Shown: positions 1 through 5,828, counted from the stretch's first letter. The stretch: 7,673 nucleotides of DNA from Nitrospirota bacterium (GCA_003233615.1 QIMB01000452.1:1-7673); one strand, 5' to 3'. Translations and numbers: made by a program. The notes: generated by a model from the letters alone, not told the origin.

Positions 1-8
1 CCCCTAAG

Positions 9-464
9 TTATTGATTCAGAAAACCTCTATTGAAAAATAAGCCACGGTTAATGTCCCCGATGCCCACCATTCCCAGAAGCTTCCCATCCTCGGCTACAG
101 GGATGCGTCGAAAATTCTTGCGGCCCATAAAGGATGCGGCTTCTAAAATACAAATAGTGGGGGAAATGGTAAGCGGATTGTGGGTCATCACGGATTCAAT
201 GGTGCGACGTAGGACCTCGGGATACCCTTCTTCCATTTCCAAAAAATCACGACTATGAACATTGTCATGGATATAGTCCCCAAGTTGGGGGAACAGTGGA
301 AGCATGACATCTCGAAGGGCCACAAGTCCGATTAAATTTTGTTCATCGTCAATGATCGGGACAGCCCCACAATGACGACTGAGCATTTTAATGACGGCCG
401 ACCGAAGAGAATCCGTGGATCGCGCAGTCACCACCCCAGTGGACATGACATCTTGAACTTGCAT
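9..464 (-). CDS. Tandem CBS-domain protein
   Basis: This is a complete 151-residue soluble protein made almost entirely of two CBS domains, at about residues 3-58 and 88-145. Each domain starts with the usual 'V.dVMs...vt' type entry: QDVMSTGVVTA at residues 4-14 and ESVMTHNPLTIS at residues 90-101. Each ends in a G.v...D segment: IGLVALRDVM at residues 45-54 and LGMVGIGDI at residues 130-138. A CBS pair normally folds into a Bateman module that binds adenine nucleotides (AMP, ATP) or S-adenosylmethionine. No catalytic or transport domain is attached, so the likely role is as a stand-alone ligand sensor acting on an unknown partner. The ATG at 462-464 has only a weak ribosome-binding sequence, but no better in-frame start is visible. 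The gene is separated from the desaturase by 469 bases, so it is probably transcribed alone. The family call is secure; the ligand and target are unknown. Confidence 0.9.
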   Translation of the reverse strand: MQVQDVMSTGVVTARSTDSLRSAVIKMLSRHCGAVPIIDDEQNLIGLVALRDVMLPLFPQLGDYIHDNVHSRDFLEMEEGYPEVLRRTIESVMTHNPLTISPTICILEAASFMGRKNFRRIPVAEDGKLLGMVGIGDINRGLFFNRGFLNQ

Positions 465-541
465 AGGGTTTTCTACCGGTAGTGAGCAGAAGTTTGATAG
501 TCCACTTGCCTAAATCCTAGAGTCTCCTTGCAGTTGTTTTT

Positions 542-571
542 GTTATATCATGTAATGTTTACGGAAACCAA
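542..571 (-). promoter_or_regulatory. Candidate sigma-70 promoter of the CBS gene
   Basis: On the minus strand, TATAAC (542-547) is preceded by TGA (548-550), which gives an extended -10 of the TGnTATAAT type with five of six core matches. A weak -35, TTGGTT (566-571), lies 18 bases upstream. Transcription would start near 535 and leave a leader of about 70 bases before the ATG at 464. The -10 is good and the -35 poor. This is a prediction by eye. Confidence 0.4.
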
Positions 572-878
572 TCAGAAAAATCGCAAGGATTCTACAGGCG
601 ACTGCCTCATCATTTTTTGCCTCGTTGACCATGAATTTCCTCATTGGTCCAGCAATACCTTTATGCTCGAGATAAAGTGGCCCTAACCTGTCAGGGTTTT
701 AACGCATCGTAAATCATGGGCATCCTTGTCAAGACACTTAAAGACCTCCGAACCCTAATAGATTGTATCCACTAATATCTTTCACAGTGAAAGAAGAAAA
801 AACGTCAAATAGGGAAAACTCCAATTCCCACGGCATTTTTTGAAAGGAAAATGAGGAAGGAGGTAAAGGAAGGCTGAT

Positions 879-898
879 CAACCACATTATTGTGATTG
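879..898 (-). terminator. Possible hairpin terminator of the desaturase gene
   Basis: Thirty-five bases past the desaturase stop codon, the minus-strand RNA can form an 8-bp stem, CAATCACA with TGTGGTTG. It contains one G-U wobble and an ATAA loop. The stem pairs better on the minus strand than on the plus strand, where the wobble becomes a C-A mismatch. No clear U-tract follows, so it is a weak intrinsic terminator at best and may only protect the 3' end. Confidence 0.3.
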
Positions 899-933
899 GT
901 ACAGAAATATTCATGCACTCACGTCCGTATAGA

Positions 934-2001
934 TCAGATCGCTATCTTTTCAGAATTACCATCCTGACTTGACTGATCCAGTTGGTTCAACACCCATGCG
1001 GGAACTGGACGAATATCCCAAATGAGACCACAAGCTTGAAGTCCTCGCAGAAGATAGTAGGTCATATCAACTTCCCACCATAAAAATCCCTGCCTCGTTG
1101 CGCTCGGATATTTGTGATGATTATTGTGCCACCCTTCACCCATCGTAATAAGTGCAAGCCAGATATTATTCCGACTCTCATCAGAGGTCTCATACCGTCG
1201 GCTCCCAAACACATGCGAAAGCGAATTGATGGTACACGTGCCATGCCAGAGGACCACTGTGGAGATGACAAATCCCCAAACTAACATCTGCCAGCCATTC
1301 GTTCCTAAATTTGGGTACGCGCTCCCTAGCCACTCACCAAAAAAAAAGACGCTTACGGCCAAGATCGTTGGCACCAGCACATCATATCGATTGAGAAAGT
1401 GCAATTCAGGATAACGCGCAAAATCCTTGATGCGAGGCAACTGTGTGGCGAGTTGGTTGTGTGCTAAGAACCAACCCATATGACTCCACCACAGACCGTG
1501 TTGGCGAGGAGAATGTACATCTGCTGGTTGGTCAGAATGCGCATGGTGTGCGCGATGATTGGCCGCCCACCATAAGGGACCTCGTTCCGCCGCAGAGGCT
1601 CCAAGGACCGCAAAAACAAACTGCATCCCTCGAGAGGTCCGAAATGTGCGATGGGAGAAATAGCGATGGTAAAACCCCGTGATGGCAAACATACGCACGC
1701 CATAGAGAAAGACGGCAGTTGCAACAGCCACGGGACTCCAACCAACCCAAAACACCGTAAAAACGGCAACATGCATGAGAAAAAACGGGATGGTGCGCAC
1801 TTGATCTAATTGTTTGCTGTCACTATCAACAACGAACCCGGCTTCTTCATGGCCGTCCACCCCACGCAGCATCTGCCGCCTGATGCACCCCATCATTCGC
1901 CGTATTCCCGAAACTGTTGAAGTATCCTGTCTCATATGTGTCAATTCCTCGCTCTCGGCCGGGGTGCAGCTCAATCTTTCATCCCTGCCTTCTTGTTCCA
2001 T
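934..2001 (-). CDS. Membrane acyl-CoA/acyl-lipid desaturase (delta-9 type)
   Basis: This is a di-iron membrane fatty-acid desaturase that should introduce a cis double bond into acyl chains at the inner membrane and so tune membrane fluidity. All three histidine boxes are present: HRYFSH at residues 112-117, HRAHH at 149-153 and HNNHH at 292-296. N259 and H263 (NSLSH) match the additional metal ligands of stearoyl-CoA desaturases. Hydrophobic pairs lie at about 71-105 and 208-255. At 355 residues it is the usual length, with an extended, poorly conserved N-terminus. The start is uncertain. The ATG at 1999-2001 has no Shine-Dalgarno sequence. Met23 (ATG at 1933-1935) has GAGGA at 1946-1950, ten bases upstream, and would still leave the whole catalytic core. 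The gene follows the symporter after 154 bases but has its own candidate promoter. No ferredoxin or cytochrome b5 domain is fused, so the electron donor is encoded elsewhere. Confidence 0.92.
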   Translation of the reverse strand: MEQEGRDERLSCTPAESEELTHMRQDTSTVSGIRRMMGCIRRQMLRGVDGHEEAGFVVDSDSKQLDQVRTIPFFLMHVAVFTVFWVGWSPVAVATAVFLYGVRMFAITGFYHRYFSHRTFRTSRGMQFVFAVLGASAAERGPLWWAANHRAHHAHSDQPADVHSPRQHGLWWSHMGWFLAHNQLATQLPRIKDFARYPELHFLNRYDVLVPTILAVSVFFFGEWLGSAYPNLGTNGWQMLVWGFVISTVVLWHGTCTINSLSHVFGSRRYETSDESRNNIWLALITMGEGWHNNHHKYPSATRQGFLWWEVDMTYYLLRGLQACGLIWDIRPVPAWVLNQLDQSSQDGNSEKIAI

Positions 2002-2025
2002 CGGGCAATTTCATGACTCTCTTAA

Positions 2026-2080
2026 GCCAGAAGGGGAAAAATCAAACTCGAAAGGGTAAACCAAAATAATACCTTCTGGC
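2026..2080 (-). promoter_or_regulatory. Inverted repeat in the desaturase 5' leader
   Basis: Perfect 9-bp inverted arms, GCCAGAAGG (2026-2034) and CCTTCTGGC (2072-2080), enclose 37 bases between the predicted transcription start and the desaturase start codon. In the transcript the 5' arm could instead pair, less perfectly, with a CCCUUUC segment near 2052-2058, so two exclusive folds are possible. No U-tract follows, so it does not look like an attenuator terminator. A role in regulating the desaturase is inference. Confidence 0.35.
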
Positions 2081-2108
2081 AAATCATTTCCCTGAGTTTT
2101 GAGCAAAA

Positions 2109-2137
2109 ATCACACGATTCACCGGAACCACTGTCAA
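2109..2137 (-). promoter_or_regulatory. Candidate sigma-70 promoter of the desaturase gene
   Basis: On the minus strand a perfect -35 TTGACA (2132-2137) stands exactly 17 bases from TGTGAT (2109-2114), which has four of six -10 matches. Transcription would start near 2102, just past the symporter stop codon. This leaves a leader of about 100 bases to the ATG at 2001, or about 165 to the alternative ATG at 1935. Confidence 0.5.
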
Positions 2138-2155
2138 ATAAAAGATCGACAAGCG

Positions 2156-3874
2156 TTATGATTCGGTCAATGGTGACGTATCGCACGTTCCATTCGGAAT
2201 GCGGATGTCTTCGACCATATCCTGCACAACACGTGGAGGTGGAGGGGTGAAACGACTGACGGTGATGGCCACGATGAAGTTCAAGACCATACCGACGGTC
2301 CCGATCCCTTCAGGGCTAATGCCAAACAACCACTGATCTGCCGTGGCCGTGGGATTCACAAAACGAAACCAGATGATATACGACGCCGTGAATCCAATCC
2401 CAAGCAGCATACCCGCGATCGCACCTTCCTTGGTGGTGCGCTTGTCAAAAATGCCGAGCAGCAAGATCGGGAAAAAACTGGCGGCCGCCAACCCAAAGGC
2501 AAACGCCACCACTTGTGCAACAAACCCCGGTGGATAAATACCGAGAATTCCAGCTACGATCACAGCAAAAGCAGCGGCAATGCGAGCCATACGCAGCTCT
2601 TGCTGTTGCGTCATCGTTTTCCACAAGACAGACTTCAGAAGATCATGTGAGATCGAGGCAGAGATCACCAGCAGTAACCCTGCTGCCGTTGAGAGAGCTG
2701 CGGCTAGCCCCCCGGCAGCGACGAGAGCGACGACCCAGGCTGGAAGTCTAGCAATTTCTGGATTTGCCAGAACCATAATGTCTCGATCAACCGTGAGTTC
2801 ATTCGTGTCGGCGTTGCCGCTGTACTGGATCAGGCCATCACCATTGTGATCTTTAAAGACAATGAGTCCAGTTTCCTCCCAGCTTGTAAACCATTGCGGA
2901 ACATTAGAATACGGTTTTCCATTAAGGGTCTCGATCATGTTCACGCGGACAAATGCACTCACCGTGGGTGCAGTGGTGTAGAGAAGTCCAATAAAGATCA
3001 ACGCCCACATCGCACTCCACCGGGCCGCACGCGCATTGGGTACGGTGTAAAAACGGATCAGAACATGAGGCAGCCCCGCCGTACCAACCATAAGCGCCAT
3101 GGTGATCGCAAGAACGTCCACCATGCTCTTCTTCCCGTCCACCCACGCTCCTGTGTATTCGGGGAGGCCTAAGTCACGGTGAATGGCATCTAAGGTTTCA
3201 AGCAAAGCCATGCCAGCATATTGTCCTTCTATTAATGTCGCACCGAACCCTATCTGCGGAATAGCCCAGCCCGTCATCTTCCACGAAATCGCGACGGCAG
3301 GCACAAGATACGCCACAATCAACACACAAAATTGAGCCACTTGCGTATAAGTAATGCCGCGCATGCCACCAATGACGGCGTAGAAGAATACGATTCCTAC
3401 GCCAATCACGACACCGATGTTCACATCGACTTCAAGGAAGCGTGAGAAGACGATGCCAACGCCACGCATCTGCCCCGCAACATAGGTAAACGATACAAAA
3501 ATAGCACAGAAGACGGCAATCACACGCGCAGTTTGAGAATAGTACCGATCGCCGACGAACTCAGGAATGGTATAGCGCCCGTATTTACGGAGATACGGGG
3601 CAAGCAGGAGAGCCAAGAGCACATACCCACCGGTCCAACCCATGAGATAGATCGTGCCCGTATACCCCATGAACGAGATGAGTCCCGCCATGGAGATAAA
3701 CGAGGCGGCACTCATCCAATCTGCGGCGGTTGCCATGCCATTCGCAAGAGGAGGAATACCTCGCCCTGCCACGTAGAACCCAGACGTAGATCCGACGCGA
3801 CTCCAAATAGCAATACCGATGTAGACGGTAAAAGTAATGCCGACGAACAGATACGTCCAACTCTGAATACTCAC
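2156..3874 (-). CDS. Sodium:solute symporter, large subunit (SSS family, VC_2705-like)
   Basis: This 572-residue polytopic inner-membrane protein belongs to the sodium:solute symporter family, in the branch that works with a small DUF4212 partner and is distantly related to the acetate permease ActP. Visible family features are the N-terminal FYVAGRGIPPLANGMA segment (33-48) with DWMSAASF after it, YTIPEFVGDRYY (101-112), GGMRGITYTQVAQ (169-181), GLPHVLIRFYTV (267-278) and the AALSTAAGLLLVISASISHD stretch (391-410). The last of these carries the Ser/Thr pair expected at the sodium site. About 12-13 hydrophobic segments can be counted. A loop at about 311-375, probably on the outside, contains DHNGDGLI (342-349), which looks like a calcium-binding loop. 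The GTG start (3872-3874) overlaps the small-subunit stop in GTGA, so translation is coupled. The substrate cannot be read from sequence; small carboxylates such as acetate are plausible. Confidence 0.9.
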   Translation of the reverse strand: MSIQSWTYLFVGITFTVYIGIAIWSRVGSTSGFYVAGRGIPPLANGMATAADWMSAASFISMAGLISFMGYTGTIYLMGWTGGYVLLALLLAPYLRKYGRYTIPEFVGDRYYSQTARVIAVFCAIFVSFTYVAGQMRGVGIVFSRFLEVDVNIGVVIGVGIVFFYAVIGGMRGITYTQVAQFCVLIVAYLVPAVAISWKMTGWAIPQIGFGATLIEGQYAGMALLETLDAIHRDLGLPEYTGAWVDGKKSMVDVLAITMALMVGTAGLPHVLIRFYTVPNARAARWSAMWALIFIGLLYTTAPTVSAFVRVNMIETLNGKPYSNVPQWFTSWEETGLIVFKDHNGDGLIQYSGNADTNELTVDRDIMVLANPEIARLPAWVVALVAAGGLAAALSTAAGLLLVISASISHDLLKSVLWKTMTQQQELRMARIAAAFAVIVAGILGIYPPGFVAQVVAFAFGLAAASFFPILLLGIFDKRTTKEGAIAGMLLGIGFTASYIIWFRFVNPTATADQWLFGISPEGIGTVGMVLNFIVAITVSRFTPPPPRVVQDMVEDIRIPNGTCDTSPLTES

Positions 3875-4209
3875 TCAGCCGTCCCAGAAATATCTTTAGG
3901 CAGGCGTGGAGCTGAATTATCATCCACGCCGTGACGACGATCGATTCGGTCCATGGCAAACGCATACACGAACGTTAAAATAATGAAAACAAAGATGGCC
4001 CCCTGCTGGGCAAACCAAAATCCCAGAGGAATCCCGCCGAGGTAAAACTGGTTGAGCGTTTCTACAAAGACGATTCCCAGGAGATAGGAAACCACAAACC
4101 AAATGGAAAGGAGTACAAGCATCACACGAAGATTGTCACGCCAATGGGCATGAGATGTTTGATTTCGTGAAGCTTGGTGTGGATTGTCGGTGAGAGATTG
4201 CTTACTCAA
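3871..4209 (-). CDS. DUF4212 small subunit of sodium:solute symporter
   Basis: This 112-residue membrane protein is the small partner that regularly accompanies VC_2705-type symporters. The family signature is clear: HWRDNLRVMLVLLSIW (22-37) enters the first membrane helix (about 27-49), LNQFYLGGIPLGFWFAQQGA (52-71) lies between the helices, and a second helix (about 66-86) ends in YAFAMDRIDRR (82-92). The start is TTG at 4207-4209. An in-frame TGA directly precedes it, so no longer form is possible. GGAAAG (4216-4221) lies six bases upstream as a fair ribosome-binding site. Its stop overlaps the start of the large subunit by four bases. A role in stabilising or modulating the transporter is inferred from the constant pairing; its exact function is not known to me. 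Confidence 0.88.
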   Translation of the reverse strand: MSKQSLTDNPHQASRNQTSHAHWRDNLRVMLVLLSIWFVVSYLLGIVFVETLNQFYLGGIPLGFWFAQQGAIFVFIILTFVYAFAMDRIDRRHGVDDNSAPRLPKDISGTAE

Positions 4210-4267
4210 TCAATTCTTTCCGGAAATGGATACGTTCTCATGAGGTATGAGCCATGCACACTCGTTC

Positions 4268-4273
4268 CCTCCT
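4268..4273 (-). promoter_or_regulatory. Orphan strong Shine-Dalgarno sequence upstream of the symporter operon
   Basis: A perfect AGGAGG on the minus strand lies six bases before GTG (4259-4261). That GTG opens a reading frame of only seven codons ending at TGA (4238-4240), and an in-frame ATG lies at 4253-4255. It is about 60 bases upstream of the real TTG start of the DUF4212 gene. It could drive a tiny leader peptide or be the remains of a lost gene. No function is shown. Confidence 0.3.
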
Positions 4274-4296
4274 CTTCATGATGATATTTCTCACTT

Positions 4297-4548
4297 TCAA
4301 TAGACATCTTTTCGATGTCCAATTTTTAAAACAAGGATAATGAGGACATCTTTCTGAATTTCATAGATCACTCGGAACTGCCCTGTCCTCCAACGATATA
4401 GTCCTTCAAATTCCCCGCTTAACGCCTTTCCCTGGTAGCGATTTTTTGTGAGGACCTTTCCAATTTGCTCTAACGTTCTTTTTTGATAGGCATTGGGTAA
4501 TCCTCGCAAGTCTTTCTGGACAGACTTCTTGAATACAACCTTAAACAC
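4297..4548 (-). CDS. RelE-type mRNA interferase toxin
   Basis: This 83-residue toxin is of the RelE superfamily, whose members enter the ribosomal A site and cut mRNA to halt translation. Counterparts of the E. coli RelE active-site residues are all in register: R52 and R54 in YRWR (for K52 and K54), R59 in FRVIYEI (for R61), R79 in GHRKDVY (for R81) and the terminal Y83 (for Y87). KDLRGLPNA (12-20) is a typical first-helix motif. The protein should therefore be an active enzyme, not a decayed one. The GTG start (4546-4548) overlaps the antitoxin stop in an 8-base GTGTTTAA, giving coupled translation with the antitoxin made first. The gene ends only 87 bases before the symporter operon, which is in the same orientation. 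Confidence 0.88.
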   Translation of the reverse strand: MFKVVFKKSVQKDLRGLPNAYQKRTLEQIGKVLTKNRYQGKALSGEFEGLYRWRTGQFRVIYEIQKDVLIILVLKIGHRKDVY

Positions 4549-4756
4549 CCAAAGCCTTCTTCATCTGCGCCAGTGTCAGAAGTTCCTCATCTTTATCGGC
4601 TCGCCTTGCTAGCGCAGTCTCATAGTCTTGATATTCGTCAAGGTAGAGTACGAGCGCTTTTCTCACGAAATAGCTCTTAGGACGTTCCGTCTCCTTCGAA
4701 AGTCGCTGGAGTTTTTTCTCTAGTTGATCGTCTAGCCTCAGCGTGAGTACAGCCAT
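4541..4756 (-). CDS. Ribbon-helix-helix antitoxin (CopG/RelB-like) of the RelE pair
   Basis: This 71-residue antitoxin starts at ATG 4754-4756, chosen because GGAGG (4762-4766) sits five bases upstream. A TTG at 4766-4768 would give 75 residues but overlaps that site. Residues 2-44 form a ribbon-helix-helix DNA-binding fold: strand AVLTLRLDD, helix LEKKLQRLSKET, then the RPKSYFVRKAL turn and helix. The acidic C-terminal half (DEYQDYETALARRADKDEEL) would wrap and neutralise the toxin. It is first in its two-gene operon and probably represses it together with the toxin. The phased TATTACAT repeats just upstream (4769-4786) are the obvious candidate operator. Confidence 0.87.
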   Translation of the reverse strand: MAVLTLRLDDQLEKKLQRLSKETERPKSYFVRKALVLYLDEYQDYETALARRADKDEELLTLAQMKKALGV

Positions 4757-4768
4757 ATTTTCCTCCAA

Positions 4769-4786
4769 TATTACATTGTATTACAT
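4769..4786 (-). promoter_or_regulatory. Candidate operator: phased direct repeats before the RelE-type module
   Basis: TATTACAT occurs at 4769-4776 and again at 4779-4786, ten bases apart start to start, so on the same face of the helix. The overlapping TACATTGTA (4772-4780) is also a 9-bp odd palindrome. The repeats lie immediately upstream of the antitoxin ribosome-binding site and overlap AT-rich hexamers that could serve as the -10. Ribbon-helix-helix antitoxins commonly bind short repeated half-sites of this kind. The binding itself is inferred. Confidence 0.45.
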
Positions 4787-4926
4787 ATAATACTAGCGCA
4801 CGCCTTTGAATAGAACAACCTAGGCTCTTCAGAGTCCCCTCAAAAAAAAGAAAACCCTCACTCCTCTCTTGAATACATGATGATGTTTCTGTTGCTTATT
4901 CTTTGGCTATGTTTAAAGGAACTTCC

Positions 4927-4980
4927 AATCCTCATTTTTTTGATACGGGAGAGGACGGTGGTGGGCTTGAGGCCGAGGAG
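4927..4980 (-). pseudogene. Remnant of a sigma-54 regulator Fis-type HTH (short copy)
   Basis: Read on the minus strand from about 4980, this gives LLGLKPTTVLSRIKKMRIG. That is the recognition helix and tail found at the C-terminus of FhlA/NtrC-type sigma-54-dependent activators. Upstream of the first LL the family resemblance stops at once and no start codon or ATPase domain is present, so it cannot make a functional regulator. It matches the tail of the second fragment at 5876-5929 over 54 bases with seven mismatches, in the same frame. The usual glycine near the end is arginine here. It is either a duplicated gene end left by an insertion or a separately decayed paralogue. Confidence 0.6.
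4927..4980. repeat. 54-bp imperfect direct repeat, left copy
   Basis: This segment aligns without gaps to 5876-5929, with 47 of 54 bases identical by eye. Similarity ends abruptly on both sides. The two copies bracket the ParE-type toxin-antitoxin module. Confidence 0.65.
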
Positions 4981-5099
4981 AACAGTGGAGTGCCTGAATC
5001 AAGCAAAGACAAGCACTAACTCCATTTGGGCTCAAGAACGAAAGGCGAGCATATGAGAACTTTGCGCGAGGAGCATGCTAGAGCACTCTATAAATAAGC

Positions 5100-5399
5100 C
5101 TAGACAAGGCGTTTCCTTATCCACTGTGGATCTCGTCCGCCGTATACAACAGCTAAGATCACGACTGTCGTCTCCTCCACCAGATAGAAAATTTTGTAGG
5201 GGAACCGCTTGATGAGGTGTCGCCGAATCCCTCGATAGATTTCAGGGAATACCAAAGGCGTTCGCTCGAGAAAGCGAAGCCCTGCATCGACCTGTAAGAA
5301 AAAGTCATGCCCTAAACCTGTTCGTCGTCTTTCATACCAATGGAACGCTTCGGACAGATCCTGTTCCGCTTCGGGACGAACGATGAGGTTAAAGGCCAT
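5100..5399 (-). CDS. ParE/RelE-superfamily toxin
   Basis: This 99-residue protein is of the ParE/RelE toxin superfamily ('plasmid stabilisation protein' type). Typical traits are the N-terminal strand and helix RPEAEQDLSEAFHWYERR (8-25), the G..F...V..GL.FLE segment (30-45) and FPEIYRGIRRHLIKRFPYKI (51-70). It ends in YLVEETTVVILAVVYGGRDPQWIRKRL. ParE members poison DNA gyrase and RelE members cut mRNA on the ribosome. The sequence alone does not settle which, though it lacks the RelE-like YRxR and C-terminal Tyr arrangement seen in the neighbouring toxin. The ATG (5397-5399) overlaps the end of the antitoxin gene by 11 bases. The pairing with an Unstab_antitox-type protein is the usual one. 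Confidence 0.87.
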   Translation of the reverse strand: MAFNLIVRPEAEQDLSEAFHWYERRRTGLGHDFFLQVDAGLRFLERTPLVFPEIYRGIRRHLIKRFPYKIFYLVEETTVVILAVVYGGRDPQWIRKRLV

Positions 5400-5616
5400 G
5401 TTGGCGGGTCAGTCGCTGGTAGACATCTTCCCAAGGAGAACCAGCAGTGGGATTCTGATGATGAGCGTGTAGCCGTTCATCAAGTAATGTCTTTTCTTCT
5501 TCCGTCAGTTCCAAGAGTTCTGCCTCACTGGCAATCGTATCCCAAATATCCTCGACCAATTGGATGCGTTCCGGTATGGATAGGCGAAGAGCATCGGTAG
5601 CCGTCAGTTTGTTCAT
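5389..5616 (-). CDS. Addiction-module antitoxin (Unstab_antitox / TIGR02574 type)
   Basis: This 75-residue antitoxin has the recognisable core LSIPERIQLVEDIWDTIA (12-29), then LTEEEKTLLDERLHAH (37-52), then NPTAGSPWEDVYQRL (55-69). This matches the addiction-module component family usually paired with ParE/RelE toxins. Its start at ATG 5614-5616 is supported by GGAG and AAGG directly upstream. No DNA-binding domain is obvious, unlike the ribbon-helix-helix antitoxin of the neighbouring module, so autoregulation may work differently. It precedes and overlaps its toxin, as expected for coupled expression. A strong promoter stands at 5662-5690. Confidence 0.87.
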   Translation of the reverse strand: MNKLTATDALRLSIPERIQLVEDIWDTIASEAELLELTEEEKTLLDERLHAHHQNPTAGSPWEDVYQRLTRQHGL

Positions 5617-5661
5617 AGCCTTCTCCAGTCGATAGTGGACATTCCCCAGATTCTAAGAAAT

Positions 5662-5690
5662 AGTATAAGTGAAGCCTGGCCGTAAGACAA
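5662..5690 (-). promoter_or_regulatory. Sigma-70 promoter of the ParE-type module
   Basis: On the minus strand TTGTCT (5685-5690, four of six -35 matches) and TATACT (5662-5667, five of six -10 matches) are exactly 17 bases apart. Transcription would start near 5655. A 9-bp odd palindrome, TTCTAAGAA (5651-5659), covers that start point and could be an operator. It leaves a leader of about 40 bases before the antitoxin ATG. Confidence 0.6.
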
Positions 5691-5762
5691 TTTCCTTGGT
5701 TTGGTTAAACCTATAAGCGCCAACACCTTCCTCATTCGAAAAAATGATAAGAGTCACGGGCA

Positions 5763-5828
5763 TCAGGAAATACCGCGTGGCTGAACCATACCCCAATTCA
5801 TCACATAAATAGCATCTAGCAATCCCAT
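5763..5828 (-). CDS. Possible 21-codon ORF, doubtful
   Basis: An ATG at 5826-5828 is preceded by GAAAGG at good spacing and opens a frame of 21 codons (MGLLDAIYVMN...) ending in TGA. It resembles nothing I recognise and lies between the regulator remnant and the ParE-type promoter. It may be chance. It is listed because the ribosome-binding site is better than that of several real genes here. Confidence 0.15.
   Translation of the reverse strand: MGLLDAIYVMNWGMVQPRGIS

Larger units (their letters stand above)
465..933. other. Intergenic gap without a convincing gene
   Basis: This 469-base AT-rich stretch lies between the desaturase stop and the CBS gene. I see no RNA gene and no protein with family resemblance. 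It holds the candidate CBS promoter (542-571), a possible hairpin just past the desaturase (879-898), and a short dyad with TCTTTCA and TGAAAGA arms around CAG (778-794). A 58-codon minus-strand frame at 738-914 lacks a ribosome-binding site and is treated as chance. Confidence 0.6.
4787..5099. other. Gap between the two toxin-antitoxin modules
   Basis: This stretch of about 310 bases has no intact gene. It contains the short regulator-tail remnant (4927-4980). An 8-base A-run (4841-4848) follows a small dyad on the plus strand, the wrong way round for an intrinsic terminator on either strand. A bulged dyad near 5071-5088 lies just after the ParE-type toxin stop. I see no tRNA, no transposase fragment and no further coding similarity. 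Confidence 0.55.

Noticed and set aside
812..841. Plus-strand GGGAA/TTCCC dyad followed by a T-run, like an intrinsic terminator
   Set aside because: The stem is only 5 bp with an 8-base loop, and no plus-strand gene lies upstream that it could terminate.
738..914. A 58-codon minus-strand frame (MNISVPITIMW...) just after the desaturase
   Set aside because: It has no ribosome-binding site, no family resemblance and odd composition, and it overlaps the candidate terminator hairpin. It is likely chance.
3533..3934. Long plus-strand open frame opposite the symporter genes
   Set aside because: It is antisense to two clearly conserved coding genes, has no family resemblance, and is explained by their codon composition.
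4756..4768. Longer 75-residue form of the ribbon-helix-helix antitoxin starting at TTG 4766-4768
   Set aside because: That TTG overlaps the GGAGG site that serves the ATG at 4754-4756, which gives the usual antitoxin N-terminus.
4820..4850. Small CTCT/AGAG dyad beside an 8-base A-run
   Set aside because: On the plus strand the dyad is followed by A, and on the minus strand the T-run comes before the stem, so neither strand has terminator order.
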